Assembly (NCBI GenBank): GCA_031178065.1
Contig: JAPSJS010000005.1
Coordinates: forward strand, 1-64,000
DNA from: Altererythrobacter sp.
GTDB lineage: Bacteria > Pseudomonadota > Alphaproteobacteria > Sphingomonadales > Sphingomonadaceae
Direction of reading: 5' to 3'
DNA: 64,000 nt
The number at the start of each line of letters is the position of its first letter. Position 1 is the first letter of the stretch. The position numbers were made by a program, and so were the translations under genes. The notes beneath the pieces were generated by a model. That model did no database searches, was not told the origin of the DNA, and worked only from the letters and a program-made list of their open reading frames with translations. Below are positions 1 through 9,287 of the stretch, in pieces.

Positions 1-3000
1 CAGCGCGACCTGCCGCTGGTGGCGACGAACCCGGCGAACTTCGCCGAACCGCATATGTACGCCGCGCACGACGCCATGCTGTGCATCGCCGGTTCCACGC
101 ATATCGAGGCGGAGGAGCGCGCTCGTTCTAACCGCGAAGCCTGGGTCAAGCCGGCGGATGCCATGGCCGAGGCGTTCGAGGACTTGCCTGAAGCGACCGC
201 GAACACGCTGGTGATCGCGCAGCGCTGCGCCTTCGCTCCGCCAAGCCGCGCCCCGATCCTGCCGAGCCTTGCCGGCGATCTCGAGGGCGAGGCGAAGATG
301 CTCGCGGACGACGCGCGCAAGGGGCTCGTCGCGCGGCTGGAACCCTACTATCCGGAATCCGTCCATGCGGAGCTCGTCGACGCCCTGTGCGCGCCGTCGG
401 TCGGGGCGCTCGAAGCGAGTGCGCAGGCGTTCGAGAGGCTTCGGACGGGCGGCATCTGGGACGAGGTTCTCGAATACAAGAAGCGCCTCGAATTCGAGGT
501 CGAGATCATCGTCGGGATGGGGTTTCCCGGCTACTTCCTGATCGTTGCCGACTTCATCAAGTGGGCCAAGGACAATGGCATTCCCGTGGGGCCGGGCCGC
601 GGCTCGGGCGCGGGCTCGTTGGTCGCCTGGGCGCTCACGATCACCGACCTCGATCCGATCCGCCTCGGCCTGCTCTTCGAACGCTTCCTCAACCCCGAGC
701 GCGTCTCGATGCCGGACTTCGACATCGACTTCTGCGAAACCCGTCGCGGCGAAGTGATCCGCTACGTCCAACGTAAGTACGGACACGATCACGTCGCGCA
801 GATCATCACGTTCGGTAAGCTCAAGGCCCGCGCCGTGCTGCGCGACTGCGGGCGCATCCTGCAGATGAGCTACGGGCACGTCGACCGGTTGTGCAAGATG
901 GTGCCCAACCATCCGACCGATCCGTGGACTCTGCCGCGCGCGCTGAACGGGGCGGCCGACTTCAAGCGCGAGTACGACAACGACAACGAGGTCAAGCGCC
1001 TCGTCGATCTCGCAATGCAGCTCGAGGGCTTCCCGCGCAACAGCTCGACCCACGCGGCGGGGGTGGTGATCGGCGACCGGCCGCTGGCGCAGCTCGTGCC
1101 GCTCTACCGCGATCCGCGTTCGGACATGCCGGTGACGCAGTTCGACATGAAGCACGTCGAGAGCTCCGGTCTGGTCAAGTTCGACTTCCTCGGGCTCAAG
1201 ACGCTGTCGGTGCTGCGCAAGGCGGTCGACCTGCTGGCCAAGCGCGGGATCGAGGTCGACCTCGGTGCGCTCGCGTGGGACGATCCGGCGGTTTACGAGC
1301 TGCTCAAGCGCGGCGACACGGTCGGTGTGTTCCAGCTCGAATCCGAAGGCATGCGGCGCACGCTGACGGCGGTGAAGCCGACCAAGTTCGAGGACATCAT
1401 CGCGCTCGTCTCGCTCTACCGGCCGGGCCCGATGGACAACATCCCGCTGTTCGGCAAGCGCAAGGGCGGAGAGGTGCCGATCGAGTATCCGCATCCCAAG
1501 CTCGAAGGCATCCTGGCCGAGACCTACGGAATCTTCGTCTATCAGGAACAGGTCATGCAGGCGGCGCAGATCCTCGCCGGCTATTCGCTCGGCGACGCCG
1601 ACCTGCTGCGCCGCGCGATGGGCAAGAAAGTCCAGGCCGAGATGGACGCGCAGCGTCAGCGCTTCGTCGACGGGTGCAAGGAGGTTTCCGGCATCGAGCC
1701 CAAGCAGGCGAACGAGCTGTTCGACTTGATCGACAAGTTCGCCGGCTACGGCTTCAACAAGTCGCACGCCGCGGCCTATGCGCTGCTCGCCTATCAGACC
1801 GCGTGGCTCAAGGCGCATTACCCCGAAGAGTTCTTCGCCGCCTCCATGTGCTTCGACATGCACCAGTCGGAAAAGCTGGCGCTGTTCGTCGACGATGCGC
1901 GGCGGGGCGGGGTCGAAGTGCTGGCGCCCGACATCAACCGCTCGGAAGCCGAGTTCACCGTCGAGCGAACCGATGACGGTTATGCCGTGCGCTATGCGCT
2001 CGCGGGCATCCGTAACGTCGGCGAGAAGGCGATGGAGGCGCTTGCCGCAGAGCGCGAAGCGCACGGCTGGTTCGAAACGCTGCAGGACCTGTTCGAGCGG
2101 ATTCCGAAGGGGTCGATGAATAGCCGCCAACTTGAAGGATTGATCTGCGGGGGCGCGCTCGACGGGCTCGAGCCGGACCGTGCGAAGCTGTTCGCCAACA
2201 TCGACATGTTGCTCGCGGTCGCGGATGCCGCGAACCGCGAGCGCGAGAGTGGGCAGGTCGGCCTGTTCGGCGGTGAGGAGGCGGCGGGCGATACATTGCG
2301 GCTGAAAGATGCCGAGCCGTGGAGCCGCGCCGACCGCATGGCGAAGGAGCGCGAGAATTTCGGCTTCTACTTCTCAGCCCACCCGGTCGAGCAATATCGC
2401 GCCGTCGCCTCGGCCAACGGCGCACGCAGCTATCAGAGCCTGATGCAGGGGGGTGGTCCGGCCGGCGGCCGGCAGCCCGCGGTGATGGCGGCAATGGTCG
2501 AGAAGGTGAACAAGGGCCGCACCCGCCGCGGCGGGGAATTCGTGCGCGCGGACTTCTCCGACAGCTCGGGCCAGTTCAGCGCGGCCTGCTTCGAGGAAAC
2601 GCTGGTCGAGAGTTTCCAGAAATGGGCGGCGGAGGGCACCTGCGTGCTGCTCAACGTCGAGCTCGACAGTCCCAGCCCGGACGAGCCGCCGCGCGTGACC
2701 GTGCGCGGGGCGCGTCCGCTCGACGAGGTGAAGAGCGGATCGCGGATGCTGCTGACGATGGACGTGACCAGCGCCGAGGCCGTCGCCGAGCTCAAGATGG
2801 CGCTGGAGATCGGCACGCCAGGCCACGGCGAAGTGCAGGTGCGGTTGAAAATCGGCGGCGAGAGCGAGCCGCTTCTGCGACTGGGCCGCGACTACCGGCT
2901 CGATGGCGAACTCGCGGAGCGCCTGGCGGAGATCGACGGGCTAGAGAACGTCGCGCTCGCTACCCAGCGGGGCGGCGGGCACTTGCGCCTCGTCGCCTGA
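1..3000 (+). CDS. dnaE: DNA polymerase III subunit alpha (DnaE1), 5' truncated by window edge
   Basis: Replicative polymerase catalytic subunit. The reading frame is open from base 1 and carries PHP-domain sequence before the first internal ATG, so the start lies outside the window; about 170 N-terminal residues are missing compared with full-length DnaE. The palm shows the nucleotide-binding segment GPGRGSGAGS (near 586-620) and the catalytic aspartates in PDFDIDFC (near 712-735). The fingers segment GFNKSHAAAYALLAYQ follows near 1750-1800. A likely beta-clamp-binding motif, QVGLFG, is at 2254-2271, and an OB-fold-like region and a short C-terminal tail follow. The last 60 bases overlap the end of a convergent membrane protein gene. 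The length and C-terminal architecture fit DnaE1 rather than error-prone DnaE2/ImuC. Confidence 0.97.
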   Translation, partial: QRDLPLVATNPANFAEPHMYAAHDAMLCIAGSTHIEAEERARSNREAWVKPADAMAEAFEDLPEATANTLVIAQRCAFAPPSRAPILPSLAGDLEGEAKMLADDARKGLVARLEPYYPESVHAELVDALCAPSVGALEASAQAFERLRTGGIWDEVLEYKKRLEFEVEIIVGMGFPGYFLIVADFIKWAKDNGIPVGPGRGSGAGSLVAWALTITDLDPIRLGLLFERFLNPERVSMPDFDIDFCETRRGEVIRYVQRKYGHDHVAQIITFGKLKARAVLRDCGRILQMSYGHVDRLCKMVPNHPTDPWTLPRALNGAADFKREYDNDNEVKRLVDLAMQLEGFPRNSSTHAAGVVIGDRPLAQLVPLYRDPRSDMPVTQFDMKHVESSGLVKFDFLGLKTLSVLRKAVDLLAKRGIEVDLGALAWDDPAVYELLKRGDTVGVFQLESEGMRRTLTAVKPTKFEDIIALVSLYRPGPMDNIPLFGKRKGGEVPIEYPHPKLEGILAETYGIFVYQEQVMQAAQILAGYSLGDADLLRRAMGKKVQAEMDAQRQRFVDGCKEVSGIEPKQANELFDLIDKFAGYGFNKSHAAAYALLAYQTAWLKAHYPEEFFAASMCFDMHQSEKLALFVDDARRGGVEVLAPDINRSEAEFTVERTDDGYAVRYALAGIRNVGEKAMEALAAEREAHGWFETLQDLFERIPKGSMNSRQLEGLICGGALDGLEPDRAKLFANIDMLLAVADAANRERESGQVGLFGGEEAAGDTLRLKDAEPWSRADRMAKERENFGFYFSAHPVEQYRAVASANGARSYQSLMQGGGPAGGRQPAVMAAMVEKVNKGRTRRGGEFVRADFSDSSGQFSAACFEETLVESFQKWAAEGTCVLLNVELDSPSPDEPPRVTVRGARPLDEVKSGSRMLLTMDVTSAEAVAELKMALEIGTPGHGEVQVRLKIGGESEPLLRLGRDYRLDGELAERLAEIDGLENVALATQRGGGHLRLVA

Positions 3001-3342
3001 GTCCCGCGCCGTTTCGGCGGCAGTTTGCGGCCTGTTGAAGAGATTCGTGTAGCGCGCCGCGAGCAGCAAGATGGTCGGGACCGCCATGGTGTTGAGGATG
3101 TCCTTCACGTTCTCGCGACCGATGGCGCTCTCGAACGGGCCGGGCATTCCCCGAATATCGAGGATCTCGCCCGCAAAAGCGGCGAACAGCACCAGTAGCC
3201 ACGGCTTCCACTGGTGCACCTTCCATCCGAACAGGACGCACGATCCGAACAGGACGATCAGCGCGACGTAGATGTGCAGCGCGTCCCTCGCGAGATGCAG
3301 GTGTTCGACGAGATAAATCTTCGATTGCTGGAATGGATTCAT
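2941..3342 (-). CDS. Small membrane protein of unknown function
   Basis: A 133-residue protein I do not recognise. It begins MNPFQQSKIYLVEHLHLARD. Two or three hydrophobic segments follow, at about residues 26-42, 47-60 and 84-98, and then a polar C-terminal tail. The start ATG at 3342 follows a GGCGGGA stretch that could serve as ribosome binding site. Its 3' end runs 60 bases into the end of dnaE on the opposite strand, and the overlapping tail (about 20 residues) may be dispensable. The helix-like hydrophobic pattern and conserved-looking N-terminus favour a real gene, but no family can be named. Confidence 0.6.
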   Translation of the reverse strand: MNPFQQSKIYLVEHLHLARDALHIYVALIVLFGSCVLFGWKVHQWKPWLLVLFAAFAGEILDIRGMPGPFESAIGRENVKDILNTMAVPTILLLAARYTNLFNRPQTAAETARDSGDEAQVPAAPLGSERDVL

Positions 3343-3420
3343 TCATCCCGCCTGCCGCCGATTGCCAAGCCGCGCAAGCGGCGGCATGAAAGTGGCAAAG
3401 AGAAATCTAACGGGAGAGAA

Positions 3421-5031
3421 ATGCTGATGCTCGGAGCCATGCAGGACTGGGACCTCGTGGTCACCCACCTGATCGACCACGCCGCTCGCGAACACGGCGC
3501 GCGCGAGCACGTGACCCACTGGGCCGACGGCACCGAAACGCGCGCCACCTGGGCCAGCGTGCGGCGCGACGCGCTGAAGATGGTGCAGGCCCTGCAGGCG
3601 CTCGGCACCGAGAAGGGCGACCGGATCGCGACGCTAGCCATGAACCACTCGCGCCATCTGGTGAGCTGGTACGGCGCGGTAGGGGCCGGAGGGGTGCTCC
3701 ACACGATCAACCCGCGCCTGTTCGACGATCAGCTCGAATATATCGCCAACCACGCCGAGGATCGGGTGCTGCTCTACGATGCGGCGTTCCAGCCGATCGT
3801 CGACAAGATGCGCGAGAAGTGGACCACGATCGAGCACTACATCTGCTACGATCCGCCGGCAGGGTTCTCTGGATTGGGCTTCGAGGACTGGATTGGCGCT
3901 CATGACGGTGGAGCGAACTGGGTCGCGGTCGATGAACGCGATCCCTGCATGCTCTGTTACACCAGCGGTACGACCGGGCATCCCAAGGGCGTTCTCTACG
4001 AACACCGATCGACCATGCTGCACGCCATGGCCGGAGTTCAGCCGAACAGCTTCGATTTCGATGCGCGCAGCGTGATGCTGCCGGTCGTGCCGATGTTCCA
4101 TGCGGCGAGCTGGGGCCTGCCCTGGGCGGGCGCGATGACCGGAGTGAAGTTCGTCTATTCGGCCGTCAACGATCCGGCCGTTCTGTGCGAGCTTCTCGAG
4201 CGGGAGGGCGTGACCCATTCCGCCGGCGTGCCGACGGTGTGGCTAGCGATGTTCCAGCATTGCGATGCCACCGGCACGCCGCTGCCCAAGCTTCAGCAGG
4301 CGATCATCGGCGGCTCGGCCGCGCCGCGCTTCATGATCGAGCGGCTGATGAAGAACGGCAGCCGCGTCGCCCACGCCTGGGGCATGACCGAGACCAGCCC
4401 GATCGGCACCGTCGGCGCGCCGACGCCCGATTGGGACAGCCTGCCTTTCGAGGAGCAGGTCGACATCGTCACGCGTCAGGGCCGCCCGGTGTTCGGCGTG
4501 GAGCTGCGCACAGTCGATCTCGACGACTGGACGAAGGAATTGCCCCGCGACGGCAAGACCGCGGGCGCGCTGCAGATCCGCGGGCCGTGGATCATCAAGC
4601 GCTACTTCAAGGCCGGGGAAGACGCGGTAACCGCGGACGGCTGGTTCGACACCGGCGACGTCGGCATCCTCCACCCCGACGGCACGCTGCAACTGACCGA
4701 CCGCACCAAGGACGTGATCAAATCGGGCGGCGAGTGGATCAGCTCGGTCGAGCTCGAGAACGCCGCCTGCGGCCATCCCAAGGTCGCGGAAGCGGCAGCG
4801 ATCGGCATGCCGCATTCCAAGTGGGACGAGCGCCCGGTGCTGTTCGTGGTGAAGAAGCAAGGGCAGGACCTGACGGCGGAGGAGGTGATCGAGCACCTCG
4901 AGCCGCTGGTCGCCAAGTGGTGGCTGCCCGACGCGGTCGAATTCGTCGACGAGATCCCGCACACGGCGACCGGCAAGATCAGCAAGAAGGACTTGCGCAC
5001 GCGGTTCGCGGATTATGTGCTTGAAGAATGA
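3421..5031 (+). CDS. Fatty acyl-CoA ligase (AMP-binding enzyme)
   Basis: Adenylate-forming enzyme of 536 residues that activates a carboxylic acid, probably a medium- or long-chain fatty acid, to its CoA thioester. Core motifs are present: YTSGTTGHPKG at residues 180-190 (P-loop), GWFDTGDVG, DRTKDVIKSGGEWIS and the C-terminal lysine motif TATGKISKKDLR. The frame is open upstream to 3214, but the ATG at 3421 is preceded by GGGAGA and begins where the family begins, so it is preferred. The stop overlaps an upstream candidate ATG of the DUF1330 gene, suggesting one transcript. The exact substrate cannot be read from sequence. Confidence 0.93.
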   Translation: MLMLGAMQDWDLVVTHLIDHAAREHGAREHVTHWADGTETRATWASVRRDALKMVQALQALGTEKGDRIATLAMNHSRHLVSWYGAVGAGGVLHTINPRLFDDQLEYIANHAEDRVLLYDAAFQPIVDKMREKWTTIEHYICYDPPAGFSGLGFEDWIGAHDGGANWVAVDERDPCMLCYTSGTTGHPKGVLYEHRSTMLHAMAGVQPNSFDFDARSVMLPVVPMFHAASWGLPWAGAMTGVKFVYSAVNDPAVLCELLEREGVTHSAGVPTVWLAMFQHCDATGTPLPKLQQAIIGGSAAPRFMIERLMKNGSRVAHAWGMTETSPIGTVGAPTPDWDSLPFEEQVDIVTRQGRPVFGVELRTVDLDDWTKELPRDGKTAGALQIRGPWIIKRYFKAGEDAVTADGWFDTGDVGILHPDGTLQLTDRTKDVIKSGGEWISSVELENAACGHPKVAEAAAIGMPHSKWDERPVLFVVKKQGQDLTAEEVIEHLEPLVAKWWLPDAVEFVDEIPHTATGKISKKDLRTRFADYVLEE

Positions 5032-5042
5032 CGGAGGAGCGA

Positions 5043-5471
5043 ATGACCGCCTATATCGACCCCAGCCGCGCGAACTTCGACGCCTTCAAGGCTCTCCCGC
5101 GCGACGAGCCGATCCACATGCTCAACCTGCTGCTCTACCGCGACGAGGCTGAATATCCGGACGATCACGAACACGCCGGCAAAGGCTGGACCGGCCGCCG
5201 CGCCTATGAAGAATACGGCGCAACCTCCGGTCCCATCTTCCGACGCGTGGGCGGCACGATCGTCTGGCGCGGCGCCTTCCAGGCGATGGTGACCGGTCCG
5301 GAGGATCGCCGCTGGCACGATGGCTTCGTCGCGCAATACCCTAACAGCGCAGCGTTTTTCGAGATGATCAAGGACCCGGATTACCAGCAGGCTGTCGTCA
5401 ATCGCACTGCTGCGCTGGCAGACAGCCGCCTCGTGCGCTTCAAGCCGGGCGAGGGTGGGGAGGGGTTCTGA
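5043..5471 (+). CDS. DUF1330 family protein
   Basis: A 142-residue protein with a ferredoxin-like alpha/beta fold signature of the DUF1330 group (IHMLNLLLYRDEAEYPDD near the N-terminus, then RVGGTIVWRG and WHDGFVAQYPNSAAFFEM). The role of the family is unknown; many members lie beside fatty-acid or xenobiotic degradation genes, and here it follows an acyl-CoA ligase. Two starts are possible: 5028, overlapping the ligase stop as ATGA, and 5043, which has GGAGG at 5034-5038. The latter is chosen because of this ribosome binding site. It ends in a glycine/glutamate-rich tail. Confidence 0.85.
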   Translation: MTAYIDPSRANFDAFKALPRDEPIHMLNLLLYRDEAEYPDDHEHAGKGWTGRRAYEEYGATSGPIFRRVGGTIVWRGAFQAMVTGPEDRRWHDGFVAQYPNSAAFFEMIKDPDYQQAVVNRTAALADSRLVRFKPGEGGEGF

Positions 5472-5507
5472 CGGCGCCTTTCGGTAGCGTCCGGGAGCGG
5501 TGTGGAT

Positions 5508-5539
5508 TATTATTCGCTCCACATATTATTCGCTCCACA
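5508..5539. repeat. Perfect 16-base tandem repeat (two copies)
   Basis: TATTATTCGCTCCACA occurs twice head to tail (5508-5523 and 5524-5539). The bases TGTGGA at 5501-5506 form an inverted repeat with TCCACA at 5518-5523. The stretch is markedly more AT-rich than its surroundings and lies about 15 bases before the start of the membrane protein at 5553, so it may be a promoter or operator element or simply a slippage duplication. Confidence 0.8.
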
Positions 5540-5552
5540 AAGGTGACGCGCG

Positions 5553-6092
5553 ATGAATTCCGATGTGCGAATGTCCACCGCGAACGTGACCCGCATGGCC
5601 GCGTGGTCGGCCGCTGGCCTTGTTCTTTGCGCGCCACTTGTCGCAATGCAGTTCACCAGCGAGGTGGACTGGACGGCTTTCGACTTCATCGTTGCGGCAA
5701 TCATGCTAGGCACGATCGGACTGATCGCGGAAACCCTGTTTCGCCAATCGGCCAAGCTCGCATACCGCGCTGGAGCAGGTTTCGCGCTCGGTGCCATACT
5801 CTTCACGATCTGGGCGAACCTGGCTGTTGGGATCGCAGGGAACGAGGCCGATCCGTTCAACTTGCTGTACTTCGGGCTGCTTGCGCTCGTTGTCGTCGCG
5901 GCGGTGCTGGTGCGGTTCCGAGCGTCGGGCCTGACGCTCACCTCCATCGGCGCGGTAGGTGGCCTCGCTCTTTTGGGGGTGGTAGCCGCGTCGCGCGGTT
6001 ACGCGATCTGGCCGCAGACCATCGTGCTCATGCTCCCCTGGATCGCCGCAGCCGCATTCTTCCGTCACGCGGCGCCGTCGCACGCCGCTTAG
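5553..6092 (+). CDS. Multi-pass inner-membrane protein of unknown function
   Basis: A 179-residue protein with five or six strongly hydrophobic stretches (around residues 16-33, 42-60, 70-92, 103-120, 129-145 and 153-170) joined by short polar loops, including the charged loop LFRQSAKLAYR. I recognise no named domain. The start ATG at 5553 follows AAAGGTGACGCG, a moderate ribosome binding site. It stands alone: a tandem repeat lies just upstream, and its stop overlaps the stop of the convergent radical SAM gene by four bases. Confidence 0.75.
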   Translation: MNSDVRMSTANVTRMAAWSAAGLVLCAPLVAMQFTSEVDWTAFDFIVAAIMLGTIGLIAETLFRQSAKLAYRAGAGFALGAILFTIWANLAVGIAGNEADPFNLLYFGLLALVVVAAVLVRFRASGLTLTSIGAVGGLALLGVVAASRGYAIWPQTIVLMLPWIAAAAFFRHAAPSHAA

Positions 6093-7186
6093 AGTAGCCG
6101 CATCTGCCCGCCGATCTCCGGCGGCCTGAACTGCGAGCAGTCGAGTTCGAACCGTTCCTTTCCGATTCCCGCGCGTTTGCAGGCGATGCGGAAGCGGGCG
6201 CGGAAGAGGTCGGCCCACACGCCGCTCGGCTTCATACGGGTGAAGAAGTCCGGATCGTTGTCGCGCCCGCCGCGGATCGAGCGGACTATTGCCATGACCT
6301 TGTCGCCCCGCTCGGGGAAATGAACCGAGAGCCATTCGCGGAACAGTGGGGCGACCTCGTGTGGCAGGCGCAGCGGGATCCAGCCGGCCGAGCGCACGCC
6401 GAGCGCGGCCGCGCGCGCGACGATCTCCTCCATGAACTCGTCGGTGATCGCGGGGATGATCGGCGCGACCGAACAGTGTGCCGGCACGCCTGCCTCGACC
6501 AGTTTCCCTAGCGCTGCCACGCGTTTGGCGGGTGCGGCAGCACGCGGTTCGAGCTTGCCCGACAGCTTGGGGTCGAATGTGGTGACCGAAATCGCCACCG
6601 CCACCAACCGACGCTCGGCCATTGCAGCGAGAAGATCGAGATCGTCGAGCACACGGTCGGACTTGGTGGTGATCGTCACCGGATGGCGCGCATCAAGACA
6701 CACCTCCAGGATCTGGCGGGTGATGCGGTAGCGCCGCTCGATCGGCTGGTAGGGATCGGTGTTGGTTCCCATCGCGATCGGGCGAGGGCGGTACTTCGGC
6801 TTCGCCAGCGTCTCGCGCAGCAGCCGCGCGGCATCGGGCTTCGCATAGAGCTTCGTTTCGAAGTCGAGGCCCGGCGAAAGGTCGTGATAGGCATGCGTCG
6901 GCCGCGCGAAGCAATAGACGCACCCGTGTTCGCAGCCGCGATAGGCGTTGATGGAGCGATCGAATGCGATGTCGGGCGAGCGGTTGAAGGAAAGGATCGT
7001 CTTCGGCCGCTCCTCGGTGACCGTCGTGCGCAGCTTCACCGGAGGGCCGTCGAGCGCCTCCATGTGGTCGCGCCAGTCGCCATCTGCCTCGCGTGCCGCC
7101 AGCCCGAATCGCGTCGGCACCGCGCCCGACTGGGCGCCACGGCCGTGGACTTCTGGGTCGAGGCGGCGTTCCATTTTGTAGAACAT
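6089..7186 (-). CDS. PA0069 family radical SAM protein
   Basis: A 365-residue radical SAM enzyme. The [4Fe-4S]-binding cysteines are C85, C89 and C92 in YRGCEHGCVYCFARP (CxxxCxxC), followed by a TIM-barrel-like core with GTNTDPYQPIE and ITTKSDRVLDDLDLL. It matches the PA0069/Rv2578c group, which resembles spore photoproduct lyase but has no established substrate. The start at 7186 gives MFYKMERRLDPEVHGRGA; an internal ATG four codons later is also possible. It converges on the membrane protein upstream in coordinates, and its own upstream side is the nested inverted repeat. Confidence 0.92.
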   Translation of the reverse strand: MFYKMERRLDPEVHGRGAQSGAVPTRFGLAAREADGDWRDHMEALDGPPVKLRTTVTEERPKTILSFNRSPDIAFDRSINAYRGCEHGCVYCFARPTHAYHDLSPGLDFETKLYAKPDAARLLRETLAKPKYRPRPIAMGTNTDPYQPIERRYRITRQILEVCLDARHPVTITTKSDRVLDDLDLLAAMAERRLVAVAISVTTFDPKLSGKLEPRAAAPAKRVAALGKLVEAGVPAHCSVAPIIPAITDEFMEEIVARAAALGVRSAGWIPLRLPHEVAPLFREWLSVHFPERGDKVMAIVRSIRGGRDNDPDFFTRMKPSGVWADLFRARFRIACKRAGIGKERFELDCSQFRPPEIGGQMRLL

Positions 7187-7215
7187 ATAAGGAACATTGC
7201 CGCAGCGCCAGTTTG

Positions 7216-7474
7216 TTTTTCATGCAAAGGCGCGAAGAGGCTGTCGTCTCACCTCTGCCCCGGGCCCAATGGTTCACACGAAGACACGAAGATGGCGCGC
7301 CTGCGGCGAAGCCGAGCTCCGATTCTTGCAGACGAGCTTGGTGTGACGGCGCGGTGAGAGTGCGCCACCGCGTGCCGCGCTACATCTTCGTGTCTTCGTG
7401 TGAACAACGCTCGGACGCCCGACGCCATATCCGGGGCCGAACCTCTTCGCGCCTTTGCGCCTTTGCGTGAAAAA
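7216..7474. repeat. Nested inverted-repeat element, about 260 bases
   Basis: Two pairs of inverted arms lie one inside the other. The outer arms are CAAAGGCGCGAAGAGG (7225-7240) and its perfect complement at 7442-7457. The TTTTTCATG flank of the left arm recurs as CGTGAAAAA on the right (7466-7474), after one extra CGCCTTTG unit. The inner arms are 22 bases and perfect, at 7273-7294 and 7383-7404, built from repeats of ACACGAAG. The 88-base centre has no convincing reading frame. This fills the 322-base gap between the radical SAM and lytic transglycosylase genes and looks like a non-autonomous repeat of the REP/MITE kind. Confidence 0.85.
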
Positions 7475-7508
7475 TACGCCACTCGCTGGCGCGGACGTGA
7501 AGAGGCGG

Positions 7509-9287
7509 TCACTCCCGCGCTGTCACGCGCACTCCGCCGCCGCCAGAGAGTTCGGGGAAGGTCGGCCACAGTCCCTGCGCGAGCGCGGTCCGACTCTCCG
7601 ACGCACCGCCCGCCTGGCGCTCGTACATCCAGTAGTTGCGCATGACGATCGAGACGTAGCCGCGCGTCTCCCAATACGGGATGCTCTCCATGTAGAGCAG
7701 CGGATCGCCGAGATCGCGCACTTCGGTGTTCCAGCGGCCGATCGGCGTGAGGCCTGCATTGTAGGCGGCCATGACCTTCGGCAGCAGCCCACCCGTTGCC
7801 GGCGCGTCGCGGAGCATCCGGAGGTGCGCTTGCCCGAAGGCGAGGTTGATCTCCGGCCGCGCTAGGTCGCTGGGCGAGCCGGCAACGCCGAGTCTGCCCG
7901 AATGGTCTATCGCCGCAGCGGGCATGATCTGCATCAGGCCGCGTGCACCCGCCGGGCTGACGGCATCGGCGCGGAAAACCGATTCCTGCAGCGTGTGCGC
8001 GTAGGCGAGCGCGGGGTCCACCTTCCATCCGTTGACGGGCGCCCATCGCGGCGCGGGATAGCGCAGTGCCGGCTCGGCCGCCGCGCCGCGCGGGGCATTG
8101 TGGGCCATCCAGAGCTGGGTGGAGGGCAGCCCCATGTCGCGCGCGAGGCGTGAGAGCTCGTCGTAATTCTCGGGATTGCCGATCCGTGCCTCGTGCCGCA
8201 GGACCTCGTCCGCCAGATCGTCGCGCCCGATTTCCGCAAGCGCGACGGCGATCCGCACGTTCTCGTTCTCGCGCAGCTTCTGCCAGTCCTCCATCGCGAA
8301 GTCGGCGCGCGCGTGCGTCTGGGGCAAAGCCTGGCCGAGCTGCTCGCGGGCGAGCATGCCATAGAGCGTCTCGTCGAACCGCGCTGCACCGCGCAACTGC
8401 TCGTCCGCCCCTTCCGGGTTACGGCAGCGGACCAGTGCGCGGCTTGCCCAATAAAAGGCAGCCGCGGTGAGTTCGTTGTTGGTCGATCCGCTGGCGGCGC
8501 GCCGGAAGGCATCCGCCGCCATGTCGCAATCGCCCATGCGCCAGGCAGCGAGCCCGGCGACCCAGTCGCCTTCCGCCACCCACGCGCCGGACCCCTGCCG
8601 CGCCGTCAAGGCCAGCGCCAGCGCGGCGGGATCGTTGTTCTCGATGTAGTAGCTCCACGCGACGCGCTGGCGCCATTCGGCGCGCGCGGGCGGGCTGAGC
8701 AGGGCATCGACGCCATCGAGCAGCAGACGTGCGCCGCCGGGGTCGTCGTTGGTGATCCGCTCCAGGATCGCCGCGCGCACGTCGCTCGGCATCGTGCCGT
8801 CGCCGACAGTGGCAGGGCGCACTCGCTTGGAAGCGTAGGGCTGCCGCACGAAACTCCGCTCTTGCGGCAAGTACGGAGCCGACATGAGCCCGCGGGTCAG
8901 GCCGAGATTGCCCATCTGCTCGGCCTGCGGCAAGCGGCTGCCCGAGGCAAACCAGGCCTGGATGGCCGGAAGTTCGACCCGGGGGCTGTTGGCGGCGAGA
9001 TAATATTCGGCGCGCGCGACCTGGTGCAGCGGCCCGTCGCCGCGTTCGGCGAACATGGCCTGGACCCGCGCCCAATCCTCGCGGTCGATCGCCTGGAAGA
9101 GCTGCGAATAGTATTCGCCGTCGGGCCGGCTCAGCAGTTGCGGGACATTGCTGTTGAGAGCGCGGGAGCGGAAATATTCGGCGCTGCTGTTCGCTGCGGC
9201 CGGTGCCGCCACGATCGCGGACGCGAGAACAGCGGCAACCGCTGCCGCCAGCTTCCAACCCCGCTTAATCTGTCCGTCCTTTGCCAT
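7509..9287 (-). CDS. Soluble lytic murein transglycosylase, exported
   Basis: A 592-residue enzyme that cleaves the MurNAc-GlcNAc bond of peptidoglycan with formation of 1,6-anhydromuramic acid. The N-terminus (MAKDGQIKRGWKLAAAVAAV) is a signal peptide ending near AAPAAA. A long alpha-helical superhelix (U-domain) follows, then the SLT domain with the catalytic glutamate E435 in LQESVFRADAVSP and the family motif GARGLMQIMP. The frame extends upstream to 9605, but the ATG at 9287 gives the signal peptide, so it is used. It overlaps the end of the upstream glycosylase-like gene by 23 bases. A CtrA-like element lies 103 bases before the start. Confidence 0.93.
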   Translation of the reverse strand: MAKDGQIKRGWKLAAAVAAVLASAIVAAPAAANSSAEYFRSRALNSNVPQLLSRPDGEYYSQLFQAIDREDWARVQAMFAERGDGPLHQVARAEYYLAANSPRVELPAIQAWFASGSRLPQAEQMGNLGLTRGLMSAPYLPQERSFVRQPYASKRVRPATVGDGTMPSDVRAAILERITNDDPGGARLLLDGVDALLSPPARAEWRQRVAWSYYIENNDPAALALALTARQGSGAWVAEGDWVAGLAAWRMGDCDMAADAFRRAASGSTNNELTAAAFYWASRALVRCRNPEGADEQLRGAARFDETLYGMLAREQLGQALPQTHARADFAMEDWQKLRENENVRIAVALAEIGRDDLADEVLRHEARIGNPENYDELSRLARDMGLPSTQLWMAHNAPRGAAAEPALRYPAPRWAPVNGWKVDPALAYAHTLQESVFRADAVSPAGARGLMQIMPAAAIDHSGRLGVAGSPSDLARPEINLAFGQAHLRMLRDAPATGGLLPKVMAAYNAGLTPIGRWNTEVRDLGDPLLYMESIPYWETRGYVSIVMRNYWMYERQAGGASESRTALAQGLWPTFPELSGGGGVRVTARE

